Source of the DNA: an uncultured Alistipes sp.
GTDB lineage: Bacteria > Bacteroidota > Bacteroidia > Bacteroidales > Rikenellaceae
Reading direction: 5' to 3'
Length of the DNA: 64,000 nucleotides
NCBI RefSeq assembly: GCF_963931675.1
Contig: NZ_OZ007039.1
Coordinates: forward strand, 3,075,806 to 3,139,805
Position numbers and translations under genes: made by a program. The notes beneath the pieces are model-generated. The model was not told the origin of the DNA. It saw nothing but the letters and a program-made list of their open reading frames with translations, and did not search any database. Each line of letters begins with the position of its first letter. Position 1 is the first letter of the stretch. Positions 7,707 through 15,788 of this stretch are shown here, piece by piece.

Positions 7707-9158
7707 ATGAAACGAATCGTACTGACATATTGCACCGTATTGCTGGGGATTCTCGCAGCTGCGGCTCAAACCGAGGCTCCGGCCGGGACCCGAACGCCAG
7801 AAGCGGCCCCGATGTCCCGGCAGGTTCCGGAAATTCCGGGAAATCAAACACCCGGAACAGCCCCGACACCCGGGGAGATCGCCGATAGGACCCGGGACAC
7901 CGCAACCCTCGCAAAGACCTGGACACTGAACGAATGCCTGCGGTATGCGCTGGAGAACAATATCCAACTGCGCCAGAGCCGCAACGACTACCTCTCGGGA
8001 CTCGAAGACACGAAAGAGGCCAAAGCGGCGATGCTGCCGTCGCTGACCGCCTCAACGACCCAGGGATTCACGAACTACCCCTCGACGAACGTCTCCGACC
8101 GCAACACCTACACCGGGACCTACGGCATCGACGCCGGGCTGACCCTCTACGAGGGCGGCAAACTCCGCACGGCGGTCAAACAGCAGCAGGTGCAGAACCG
8201 GATCGACAAACTGTCGGTCGCAGAGGCCGAAAACGACATCCGCATCGCCATCGTACAGGCCTACATGCAGGCACTCTATGCCGCGGAAGCCGTGACGGTT
8301 GCCGACAATACGGCCGCAGTATCCCGGGCGCAGCGCGACCGTGCCGCGGAGTTGTGGAAAGCCGGCTCGATCAGCCGGGTCGATCTCGCGCAGCTCGAAA
8401 GCCAACTCGCGAGCGATCTCTACCAGGCCACCACGGCCCGGACGTCGCTCGACAACTACCGGCTCCAGCTCAAACAGCTGCTGGAGCTCGACATAACGGA
8501 GGAGATGAACCTTGCCACGCCTGTCATCCAAGAGAGTGAGGTGTTGTCAGCCCTTCCTGCCAAAGCCGCAATCTATGCAACGGCACTGGAGGCCATGCCC
8601 GAGATCAAGCGGGGCGAACTGGCCGTAGAATCGACGGAACTGGGCATCCGACAGGCTCAGGCAGGGTTCTATCCCTCCGTTTCCCTGACCGCCGGGATCG
8701 GAACGGGACACATGTCCAACGGCGGATACGAAAGCGGCAGCCAGATCTGGAACCGCTTCAACGAGAATGTGGGACTTACGCTGAGCGTCCCGATCTTCTC
8801 CAATCGCCGCAACCGCACGGCGGTGAACAAGGCGCGGCTCGAAGCCGAGAACAGCCGCCTTACGTGGCAGGATCTGCAGAAAACGCTGCTGCAGGAGGTG
8901 GAGTCGGCCTATCTGGATGCCCTGTCAGCGCAGGCGCAGTACCGGGCCGCGGCGGAGAAGGAGCGTTATGCCCGGGAGAGTTTCGACCTCACGCAGGAGC
9001 AGTTCAACATCGGGGCGAAGAACACCGTCGAACTGATCACGGCCCAGAACGAATGGTCGTCGGCACGGCAGGAGGTGCTGCAGGCGAAATACATGGCGCT
9101 GCTGAACATCGAGCTGCTGAACATCTACCAGGGGCGCGACACGACTACGATCAACTAA
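7707..9158 (+). CDS. TolC-family outer-membrane efflux protein
   Basis: 484 aa from the ATG at 7707; the frame is open upstream to 7659, but the signal peptide (MKRIVLTYCTVLLGILAAAAQ) fixes this start. After a Pro/Thr-rich linker, the two OEP repeats follow: residues about 75-265 start with WTLNECLRYALENNIQL, and 280-475 form the second. Long helices with heptad character form the periplasmic tunnel. It opens an operon with a membrane-fusion protein, an ABC ATPase and a MacB-like permease, so it is probably the exit duct of a MacAB-TolC-type exporter. The next gene begins 15 bases later. Confidence 0.9.
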   Translation: MKRIVLTYCTVLLGILAAAAQTEAPAGTRTPEAAPMSRQVPEIPGNQTPGTAPTPGEIADRTRDTATLAKTWTLNECLRYALENNIQLRQSRNDYLSGLEDTKEAKAAMLPSLTASTTQGFTNYPSTNVSDRNTYTGTYGIDAGLTLYEGGKLRTAVKQQQVQNRIDKLSVAEAENDIRIAIVQAYMQALYAAEAVTVADNTAAVSRAQRDRAAELWKAGSISRVDLAQLESQLASDLYQATTARTSLDNYRLQLKQLLELDITEEMNLATPVIQESEVLSALPAKAAIYATALEAMPEIKRGELAVESTELGIRQAQAGFYPSVSLTAGIGTGHMSNGGYESGSQIWNRFNENVGLTLSVPIFSNRRNRTAVNKARLEAENSRLTWQDLQKTLLQEVESAYLDALSAQAQYRAAAEKERYARESFDLTQEQFNIGAKNTVELITAQNEWSSARQEVLQAKYMALLNIELLNIYQGRDTTTIN

Positions 9159-9173
9159 AATCTGAAACATAAG

Positions 9174-10361
9174 ATGAAACGGAAGAAAATCCTGATCACG
9201 GCGGCGGTCGTCGTGGCAGCCGCAGGATTGTGGCTGCTGCTGCGGCCCGCGAAGGAGGCGGAGATCACGCTGGAGACCACACCGACGAGCCGCATCACGA
9301 TCCGCAATTCGGTGACGGCGACCGGGACCGTGGAACCCGTCACGGAGGTCGAGGTCGGTACGCAGGTCTCGGGGATCATCGACAAGCTCTACGTCGACTA
9401 CAACGACGTGGTGAAGGCCGGGCAGCTGATTGCCGAGATGGACAAGGTGACGCTCCAGGCCGAACTGGAGTCGGCGCAGGCCGAGCTGGCGAACTGCAAG
9501 GCCGAATACGACTATCAGTCGAAGAACTACGCACGGACCAAGTCGCTCTACGAAAAGGAGCTGGTCAGCGACCAGGAGTACGACGATGCCGTCTACCTTT
9601 ACGAGAAGTCGCGGGCTGCCTACGACCAGGCGCAGGCGGCGATGGTCAAGGTCGAGCGCAACCTGGGCTATGCGACCATCACGTCGCCGATCGACGGCGT
9701 GGTGATCAGCCGGGCCGTGGAGGAGGGCCAGACCGTGGCGGCGGGATTCGAGACCCCGACGCTCTTCACCATCGCCAACGACCTGACGCAGATGCAGGTC
9801 GTTGCGGACGTCGACGAGGCCGACATCGGGCAGGTGGCCGACGGACAGCGCGTGGAGTTCACCGTGGATGCCTATCCGGACGACACGTTCGAGGGGACGG
9901 TGGAGCAGGTGCGGCTCGAAGCCACGACCGAATCGAGTGTCGTGACCTACGAGGTGGTCATCACGGCCTACAATCCCGAATTGAAGCTCAAACCGGGCCT
10001 GACGGCCAACGTGACGATCTTCACGCTGGAGAAAGACAACGCACAGGCTATTCCGACCAAGGCGCTGCGGTTCGTACCCGATGCGGAGCTGCTGGGTGAG
10101 CTGGAGTTGACGCTCGCACCGTCGGCCGCAACCCAGGCGGGCAAACGCGAGGTATGGGTCTTGCACGGCCGGGAGTTGCAGCCGCGCCTCGTCACGACGG
10201 GAGCCACGAGCGGCGATCTGACCGAGATCATCGAAGGGCTCTCCGACAGCGATACGGTAGCCGTGGGGCTGACCGCCGCGAGCAGCGAGCCGCAGGCCGC
10301 CACGATGGAACGCAGTCCCTTCATGCCGTCGCCTCCGGGCGGAAACGACAAAAAGAAGTAG
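9174..10361 (+). CDS. MacA-like periplasmic adaptor (membrane-fusion protein)
   Basis: 395 aa. One N-terminal membrane anchor (residues 5-23), then a split biotinyl-lipoyl domain (VEVGTQVSGIIDKLYVDYND ... TITSPIDGVVISR) around an alpha-helical hairpin at about 90-155. A beta-barrel domain and a membrane-proximal domain follow to about 375, and a Pro/Lys tail ends it. This order is that of MacA/HlyD adaptors which link an inner-membrane ABC permease to TolC. It sits between the TolC gene and the ABC ATPase with gaps of 15 and 3 bases. Confidence 0.9.
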   Translation: MKRKKILITAAVVVAAAGLWLLLRPAKEAEITLETTPTSRITIRNSVTATGTVEPVTEVEVGTQVSGIIDKLYVDYNDVVKAGQLIAEMDKVTLQAELESAQAELANCKAEYDYQSKNYARTKSLYEKELVSDQEYDDAVYLYEKSRAAYDQAQAAMVKVERNLGYATITSPIDGVVISRAVEEGQTVAAGFETPTLFTIANDLTQMQVVADVDEADIGQVADGQRVEFTVDAYPDDTFEGTVEQVRLEATTESSVVTYEVVITAYNPELKLKPGLTANVTIFTLEKDNAQAIPTKALRFVPDAELLGELELTLAPSAATQAGKREVWVLHGRELQPRLVTTGATSGDLTEIIEGLSDSDTVAVGLTAASSEPQAATMERSPFMPSPPGGNDKKK

Positions 10362-10364
10362 GCC

Positions 10365-11108
10365 ATGGAGCGGGAAGTGATCCGGCTGGAGAATATCCGG
10401 CGTGATTTCCGGGTCGGCGACGAGACGGTCCATGCCCTGCGCGGGGTGTCGTTCACGATCCACGAAGGGGAGTTCGTGACGATCATGGGGACGTCCGGCT
10501 CCGGGAAATCGACCCTTCTGAACACCCTGGGATGCCTCGACACACCGACAGCGGGGGAGTATTACCTCGACGGCGTTTCGGTGCGCACGATGGACAAGAA
10601 CCAGCGGGCGACGCTGCGCAACCGCAAGATCGGCTTCGTCTTCCAGAACTACAACCTGCTGCCGAAGACCACGGCCATCGAGAACGTCGAGCTGCCGTTG
10701 ATGTACAATCCGCAGTGCACGGCCTCGGAGCGGCGGCGCCGGGCCATCGAGGCACTGGAGGCCGTAGGTCTGGGCGACCGCCTGCTGCACAGGAGCAACC
10801 AGATGTCCGGAGGTCAGATGCAGCGCGTGGCCATCGCCCGGGCGCTGGTCAACGACCCGGCGGTGATCCTCGCGGACGAGGCTACGGGCAATCTCGACAC
10901 GCGGACGAGCTTCGAGGTGCTGGTCCTCTTCCAGCAACTCCATGCCGCGGGGCGCACGATCATCTTCGTGACGCACAACCCCGAGATCGCACAGTACAGC
11001 AGCCGCAACATCACGCTGCGTGACGGACACATCACGGGCGATACGCGCAACGAACACATTTTGAGTGCGGCCGAGGCGTTGTCTCGGCTGCCCCGACAGG
11101 AGGATTAG
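10365..11108 (+). CDS. ABC exporter ATPase, MacB/LolD type
   Basis: 247 aa with all ATPase motifs: Walker A GTSGSGKST (42-50), Q-loop Gln94 (VFQNYN), signature MSGGQ (147-151), Walker B VILADE (167-172) and an H-loop in FVTHNPE. The signature has Met where LSGGQ is usual, which is common in this group. It is a stand-alone nucleotide-binding subunit; the permease is the next gene, three bases on. Together they act as a tripartite efflux or lipid/peptide exporter driven by ATP. Confidence 0.93.
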   Translation: MEREVIRLENIRRDFRVGDETVHALRGVSFTIHEGEFVTIMGTSGSGKSTLLNTLGCLDTPTAGEYYLDGVSVRTMDKNQRATLRNRKIGFVFQNYNLLPKTTAIENVELPLMYNPQCTASERRRRAIEALEAVGLGDRLLHRSNQMSGGQMQRVAIARALVNDPAVILADEATGNLDTRTSFEVLVLFQQLHAAGRTIIFVTHNPEIAQYSSRNITLRDGHITGDTRNEHILSAAEALSRLPRQED

Positions 11109-11111
11109 ACC

Positions 11112-12332
11112 ATGAATTTCGCAAACCTTTTCAAGATTGCCGTCAAGGCGCTGAGCAACAACAAGCTGCGTGGATTCCTGACAATGCTGGGCATCATCAT
11201 CGGCGTGGCGTCGGTCATCACGATGCTGGCCATCGGACAGGGTTCGAAGCGCAGCATCCAGGCCGAAATCAGCGAGATGGGTTCGAACATGATCATGATC
11301 CACCCGGGCGGCGACCGCCGGGGCGGCGTTCAGCTGAGCGCCGACGACATGGAGTCGCTCAAACTGCAGGACCTCGAAGACATCCAGACCAAGACGCGCT
11401 ACGTGACCTACGTCTCGCCGTCGGTCAACAGCGCCGGACAGGCCATTTACGGGGCCAACAACACCCCGACGACGGTCTACGGCGTGAATCTCGACTACCT
11501 GGAGATCCGCCGCTACCGGGTCGACGACGGCGACACCTTCAGCGAACAGGACATCAAGACCGCGGCCAAGGTCTGCCTCATCGGGAAGAGTGTTGTCGAC
11601 GAACTCTTCCCCGACGGCGAGAAACCCGTCGGGAAGGTGATCCGTTTCGGGACGATTCCGTTCCGCATCGTGGGGGTGCTCGAAAGCAAGGGCTACAACA
11701 GCATGGGCATGGACCAGGACGACCTGATCATCGCCCCCTACACGACGGTCCAGAAGCGCATCCTGGCCATTACCCACCTGCAGGAGATCGTCTGCTCGGC
11801 GCTGACCGAGGCCTACACCGACCAGGCCATCGACGAGATTACGGCGATCCTGCGCGAGAACCACCGGCTCAAGGAGTCCGATGACGACGATTTCTCGATC
11901 CGTTCGCAGCAGGAGATGGCCTCGATGCTGACCTCGACGACCGACATGATGACCGTGCTGCTGGCTGCCGTGGCGGGGATTTCGCTGCTCGTGGGCGGCA
12001 TCGGGATCATGAACATCATGTACGTCTCGGTAACCGAACGGACACGTGAAATAGGCCTGCGCATGTCGATCGGCGCCAAGGGGATCGACATCCTGGCACA
12101 GTTCCTCATCGAGTCGATCCTGATCAGCGTCACGGGCGGCGTGATCGGGGTGCTGGTCGGGGTCGGAGCGGCCATTGCGGTGAACGTCTTCGCGGCCTTC
12201 CCGATCTACATCCAGCCGTGGAGTGTCTTCCTGTCGTTTGCGGTCTGCACCCTGACGGGGGTTTTCTTCGGATGGTATCCGGCACAGAAAGCCGCGATGC
12301 TCGACCCCATCGAAGCCATCCGCTACGAATGA
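11112..12332 (+). CDS. ABC transporter permease, MacB/FtsX family
   Basis: 406 aa. The first transmembrane helix (about 15-40, LRGFLTMLGIIIGVASVITM) is followed by a large periplasmic MacB-PCD domain (about 45-250), then the FtsX core with three C-terminal helices (285-310, 335-360, 370-392). MacB-like order, but with the ATPase on a separate chain. A GGGGCTTT/AAAAGCCCC inverted repeat at about 12344-12366 follows and may end the operon before the sensor kinase gene. Confidence 0.92.
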   Translation: MNFANLFKIAVKALSNNKLRGFLTMLGIIIGVASVITMLAIGQGSKRSIQAEISEMGSNMIMIHPGGDRRGGVQLSADDMESLKLQDLEDIQTKTRYVTYVSPSVNSAGQAIYGANNTPTTVYGVNLDYLEIRRYRVDDGDTFSEQDIKTAAKVCLIGKSVVDELFPDGEKPVGKVIRFGTIPFRIVGVLESKGYNSMGMDQDDLIIAPYTTVQKRILAITHLQEIVCSALTEAYTDQAIDEITAILRENHRLKESDDDDFSIRSQQEMASMLTSTTDMMTVLLAAVAGISLLVGGIGIMNIMYVSVTERTREIGLRMSIGAKGIDILAQFLIESILISVTGGVIGVLVGVGAAIAVNVFAAFPIYIQPWSVFLSFAVCTLTGVFFGWYPAQKAAMLDPIEAIRYE

Positions 12333-12465
12333 AAGGGGAGGGGCTTTGGGGGGTCGGCGAAAAGCCCCGCACAAACCGGCCGGCACGATGAAAAAAGCCG
12401 GAGGCCACCAACGCAAAAACCTCCCTAACAAAAAGGGATTCCGCGTTTCGACCCCATATTTTTTA

Positions 12466-12473
12466 TATCTTTG
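12466..12473 (+). promoter_or_regulatory. -7 element of the LytS/LytTR pair
   Basis: TATCTTTG fits the TAnnTTTG -7 consensus. It ends only four bases before the ATG at 12478, so the transcript would start at or within a few bases of the start codon (near-leaderless). No good -33 element is visible. Confidence 0.45.
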
Positions 12474-12477
12474 CAGT

Positions 12478-13527
12478 ATGACCGCATCGCAATCGAAACA
12501 TACAAGCTGGCTGATTCATGTCACGGTATGGGCAGTAATCTTCGGAATGCCGCTCTTTGTCATCAACCCGGACCGACCGCTGATGACGTGGTCCCAGTAC
12601 CTCCATTTTCTGATTGTCCCGATCTCCTTCATGGTGGTCTTCTACACCAACTATTTCCGGCTCATCGACCGTTATCTCACCACCCGACGATTCGGACGTT
12701 TCACGGGTTACAACCTCCTGCTGATCGGAACCGTCATGCTCAGCGTACACGTGATCTTCAGATATATCCTGCCGCCCAACACCACTCATCCACCCATGGA
12801 GCGCCCGGTGCAGGATACCGTGCGCTTCTTCTCCAGCAACGCCTTGCTCTACCTGCTGGTGACGGGAGTCAGTGTAGCCATCCGAATGACGAGCGGCTGG
12901 TACCGCGCCGAAGCGGCCCGCCAGGAGCTCGAACACAACCGCACACAGGCCGAACTGCAGAATCTCAAAAGCCAGTTGAACCCCCATTTTCTGTTCAATA
13001 CGCTCAACAACATCTACTCGCTCATCCAGCTCGACACCGAGCGTGCCCAACAGGCGGTCCACGACCTGAGCCGCATGTTGCGTTATGTGCTCTACGAGAG
13101 CAGCCGACCCGAAGTCCCGCTCGCGGCGGAAATCCGTTTCCTGAGCGACTACATCGAACTGATGCGCATTCGCCAGCCGCGCCACGTGCAGGTTTTCGTG
13201 ACGCTGCCCGACGCTCCGTCGCAACGGCCCATCGCACCGCTGCTGTTCATCTCGCTGGTGGAGAACGCCTTCAAGCACGGGGTCGACAACGACCGGCCCT
13301 CCTGCGTGAGCATCGACATCCACGAAACCGACGAGCAGCTGGTCTGCCGGATCAGGAACAGCTACTTCCCCAAATCGGCCGACTCGGACCGAAGCGGTTC
13401 GGGCATCGGGCTTTCGAACCTCACCCGACGCCTGGAGATGATCTATCCCGGGCGCTACATCTTCGAACATGGACAAAGCGGAGACTCCTATACGGCGCTG
13501 CTCTGCATCAAACTTACCGACGCATGA
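12478..13527 (+). CDS. LytS/YehU-type sensor histidine kinase
   Basis: 349 aa. Four transmembrane helices (about 12-30, 40-60, 76-97, 118-138) and no extracytoplasmic sensor domain of note. A short coiled coil precedes the His_kinase domain with its phosphorylation motif QLNPHFLFNTLN (His170). The N box is ENAFKHG, and a G box (GSGIGLSNL) follows. Its stop overlaps the ATG of the response regulator by four bases, so they form a coupled pair. The pair lies between two efflux operons and may control one of them. The start at 12478 follows the -7 element; an upstream open frame to 12346 looks non-coding. Confidence 0.9.
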   Translation: MTASQSKHTSWLIHVTVWAVIFGMPLFVINPDRPLMTWSQYLHFLIVPISFMVVFYTNYFRLIDRYLTTRRFGRFTGYNLLLIGTVMLSVHVIFRYILPPNTTHPPMERPVQDTVRFFSSNALLYLLVTGVSVAIRMTSGWYRAEAARQELEHNRTQAELQNLKSQLNPHFLFNTLNNIYSLIQLDTERAQQAVHDLSRMLRYVLYESSRPEVPLAAEIRFLSDYIELMRIRQPRHVQVFVTLPDAPSQRPIAPLLFISLVENAFKHGVDNDRPSCVSIDIHETDEQLVCRIRNSYFPKSADSDRSGSGIGLSNLTRRLEMIYPGRYIFEHGQSGDSYTALLCIKLTDA

Positions 13528-14306
13528 AACTACGCTGCCTGGTAATCGACGACGAGCCGCTGGCCGTGGAATTGATGGAAGGATACGTGCGCAAGACGCC
13601 GTTTCTGGAGTTGGCGGGTTCCTATGAGAGCGGCACGGCGGCCTTTACGGCGCTGCGCGAACACCCGGTGGACCTGCTTTTCTGCGACATCCAGATGCCG
13701 GGACTGAACGGCATGGAACTCTCGCGGATGCTCCCCGAGGCGACGCGGGTGATCTTCACCACGGCCTTCAGCCAGTATGCCGTCGAGGGGTTCCGGGTCC
13801 AGGCGGTGGATTACCTGCTCAAGCCGATCAGCTACACGGACTTCCTCTCGGCGGCGAACAAGGCGCTCCAGTGGTTCGAACTCAAGCGCCGGGCCGTGGA
13901 GGCCGGGCGCACGACCGCCCCCCCGAAAGGGGATGAACGGAAGCCGGGCAAGGCGCCCCGGAGCATCTTCGTGAAGACGGAATACCGCCTGCAGCAGATC
14001 GATCTGGAGCGCATTCTCTACATCGAGGGGTTGAAGGACTACGTGAAGATCCACGTCGAGGGCGAAGCGCACCCGGTCGTGTCGCTGTTGAGCCTCAAGG
14101 CCCTGGAGGAGCAGTTGCCGACCGACCGTTTCATCCGGGTGCACCGCTCCTACATCGTGCAGCCGTCGAAGATCCACACGATCGAACGCAACCGGATTGT
14201 TTTCGGGTCGGAGCGCATTCCCGTTTCGGAGAACTGCCGGCAGCCCTTCTACGATTTTCTGGCACGCCACGCGCTGCTTCCGGCGGGCTTTTCGGACAAG
14301 GAGTAG
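13524..14306 (+). CDS. LytTR-family response regulator
   Basis: 260 aa. Receiver domain at 1-120 with the acidic pair Asp9/Asp10, phosphoacceptor Asp55 (FCDIQMPG), Thr in FTTAF and Lys in LLKPI. A Pro/Lys-rich linker (about 128-148) leads to a LytTR DNA-binding domain (150-245), typified by YIEGLKDYVKIH and FIRVHRSYIV. It is co-translated with the upstream kinase (ATGA overlap). Targets are probably nearby membrane or efflux genes, but no LytTR boxes were identified. Confidence 0.93.
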   Translation: MKLRCLVIDDEPLAVELMEGYVRKTPFLELAGSYESGTAAFTALREHPVDLLFCDIQMPGLNGMELSRMLPEATRVIFTTAFSQYAVEGFRVQAVDYLLKPISYTDFLSAANKALQWFELKRRAVEAGRTTAPPKGDERKPGKAPRSIFVKTEYRLQQIDLERILYIEGLKDYVKIHVEGEAHPVVSLLSLKALEEQLPTDRFIRVHRSYIVQPSKIHTIERNRIVFGSERIPVSENCRQPFYDFLARHALLPAGFSDKE

Positions 14307-14448
14307 GGTGGCCGCATCCGGAGCCATGGCCGCACCGTGACCGAGCGTGATCGGAAGCGATGATCGGAAAAAAGAGCGGAAAACCGGAAATTTTTTGCCC
14401 GAACCCATCATATTCGGCCGAAAAATCCGTTTCTTATAGAAAAATTAG

Positions 14449-14456
14449 TACTTTTG
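14449..14456 (+). promoter_or_regulatory. -7 element of the first RND operon
   Basis: TACTTTTG fits the TAnnTTTG consensus and lies about 54 bases before the ATG at 14510. No good -33 match at the usual distance. Confidence 0.45.
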
Positions 14457-14509
14457 TACCCCGAACCGGAAACATACCAGGCAAACATTCCGGAATTTTT
14501 GATTGGAAC

Positions 14510-15781
14510 ATGGAATTTTCACGCGAGAAAATCGTCCGGCAGGCAGCTCGTGCCGGGCGCCGTACCTTTGAGCTTGGCAAGGAAGCCGGAGGACGTATCC
14601 GCCGTTTTTCCAAACGGACCTGGGGCATTCTGGGTGTTTGCGCCATCCTGGTAACCGGAGGAGTCTGGTGGTTCTTCCGCCCGGAGCCTCCGAAACCCGT
14701 CTATCCCGTCGTGGAGGTCGAACCCGTCGGGACGGACGACATCGAAATCTACGGCGAATACGTCGGCCGCATCCGTGCCCAGCAATTCGTCGAGATCCGT
14801 GCCCGGGTGGAGGGCTTCCTCGAAAGGATGCTCTTCGAAGAGGGTACCTACGTCCGCCGCGGACAGCCCCTTTTCATCATCGACCCCAAGGTCTACCAGG
14901 CCCGCGTCAACAAGTCCAGGGCTCAGTTGAACAAGGACAGGGCCCTGGCCCAGAAGGCCGAACGCGACCTGCAGCGCATCCGCCCGCTCTACGAACAGAA
15001 TGCCGCCAGCCAGCTCGACCTGGACAATGCCGTCGCCTCCTATGAAAGCGCCACGGCCGCCGTGGCGATGAGCGAAGCGGACCTCACGCAGGCCGAAACC
15101 GCCCTGAGCTACACGACCGTCAGTTCGCCCATTTCGGGCTATATCTCCGAGCGCAACGTCGATATCGGGACGCTCGTCAGCCCGAACGGCAAGTCGCTGC
15201 TGGCCACCGTGGTCAAGAGCGACACCGTGCGTGTGGACTTCAGCATGACGGGCCTCGACTACCTGAAGAGCAAGGCCCGGAACGTCAACCTCGGACAGAA
15301 GGACACCACCCGCAAGTGGAACCCCTACATCACCATCACGCTGCCCGACAATACGCCCTATCCGCTGCGGGGACTGGTGGATTTCGCCGACCCGCAGGTC
15401 GATCCCGAAACGGGAACCTTCTCCGTGCGGGCCGAGATGGCCAACCCCGACCGGATCCTGCTCCCGGGACAGTTCACCAAGGTGCGCCTGCTGCTCGACG
15501 TGCGCGAGCACGCCACGGTGATCCCGACAAAGGCCGTGATCATCGAGAAGGGCGGGGCCTACATCTTCGTGATCCGGCCCGACAGCGTGGCCGAGCGCCG
15601 CATGATCGAACTCGGGCCCGAAGTCGGCAACCGGGTGATCATCGAGCGCGGCGCCGTCCCGGGCGAGAAGATCGTCGTCGAGGGCTTCCACAAGCTCACC
15701 CACGGCGACAAGGTCGAACCCGTCACGGCTCCCGTGCCGCAACCGGCCGCCGCAACCGAATCGGAAAACCCCGAAAAGTGA
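14510..15781 (+). CDS. RND efflux periplasmic adaptor, AcrA type
   Basis: 423 aa from the ATG at 14510. A basic cytoplasmic N-terminus (about 45 residues) precedes one membrane anchor (about 48-68, GILGVCAILVTGGVWWFF). The adaptor core has lipoyl halves (IRARVEGFLERMLFEEGTYV ... TTVSSPISGYISERNV), a helical hairpin at 130-195 and a beta-barrel and membrane-proximal domain to about 405. The frame stays open upstream to 14360, but that part overlaps the promoter. Seven bases separate it from the RND pump gene. It bridges pump and outer-membrane duct. Confidence 0.9.
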   Translation: MEFSREKIVRQAARAGRRTFELGKEAGGRIRRFSKRTWGILGVCAILVTGGVWWFFRPEPPKPVYPVVEVEPVGTDDIEIYGEYVGRIRAQQFVEIRARVEGFLERMLFEEGTYVRRGQPLFIIDPKVYQARVNKSRAQLNKDRALAQKAERDLQRIRPLYEQNAASQLDLDNAVASYESATAAVAMSEADLTQAETALSYTTVSSPISGYISERNVDIGTLVSPNGKSLLATVVKSDTVRVDFSMTGLDYLKSKARNVNLGQKDTTRKWNPYITITLPDNTPYPLRGLVDFADPQVDPETGTFSVRAEMANPDRILLPGQFTKVRLLLDVREHATVIPTKAVIIEKGGAYIFVIRPDSVAERRMIELGPEVGNRVIIERGAVPGEKIVVEGFHKLTHGDKVEPVTAPVPQPAAATESENPEK

Positions 15782-15788
15782 CCCGCCC

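Noticed and set aside
8925..12431. A 1168-codon open frame on the minus strand across the MacAB operon
   Set aside because: It is antisense to four well-supported genes with clear motifs, and its product is Arg/His/Asp-rich low-quality protein. Such long shadows arise from strong GC bias at codon third positions.
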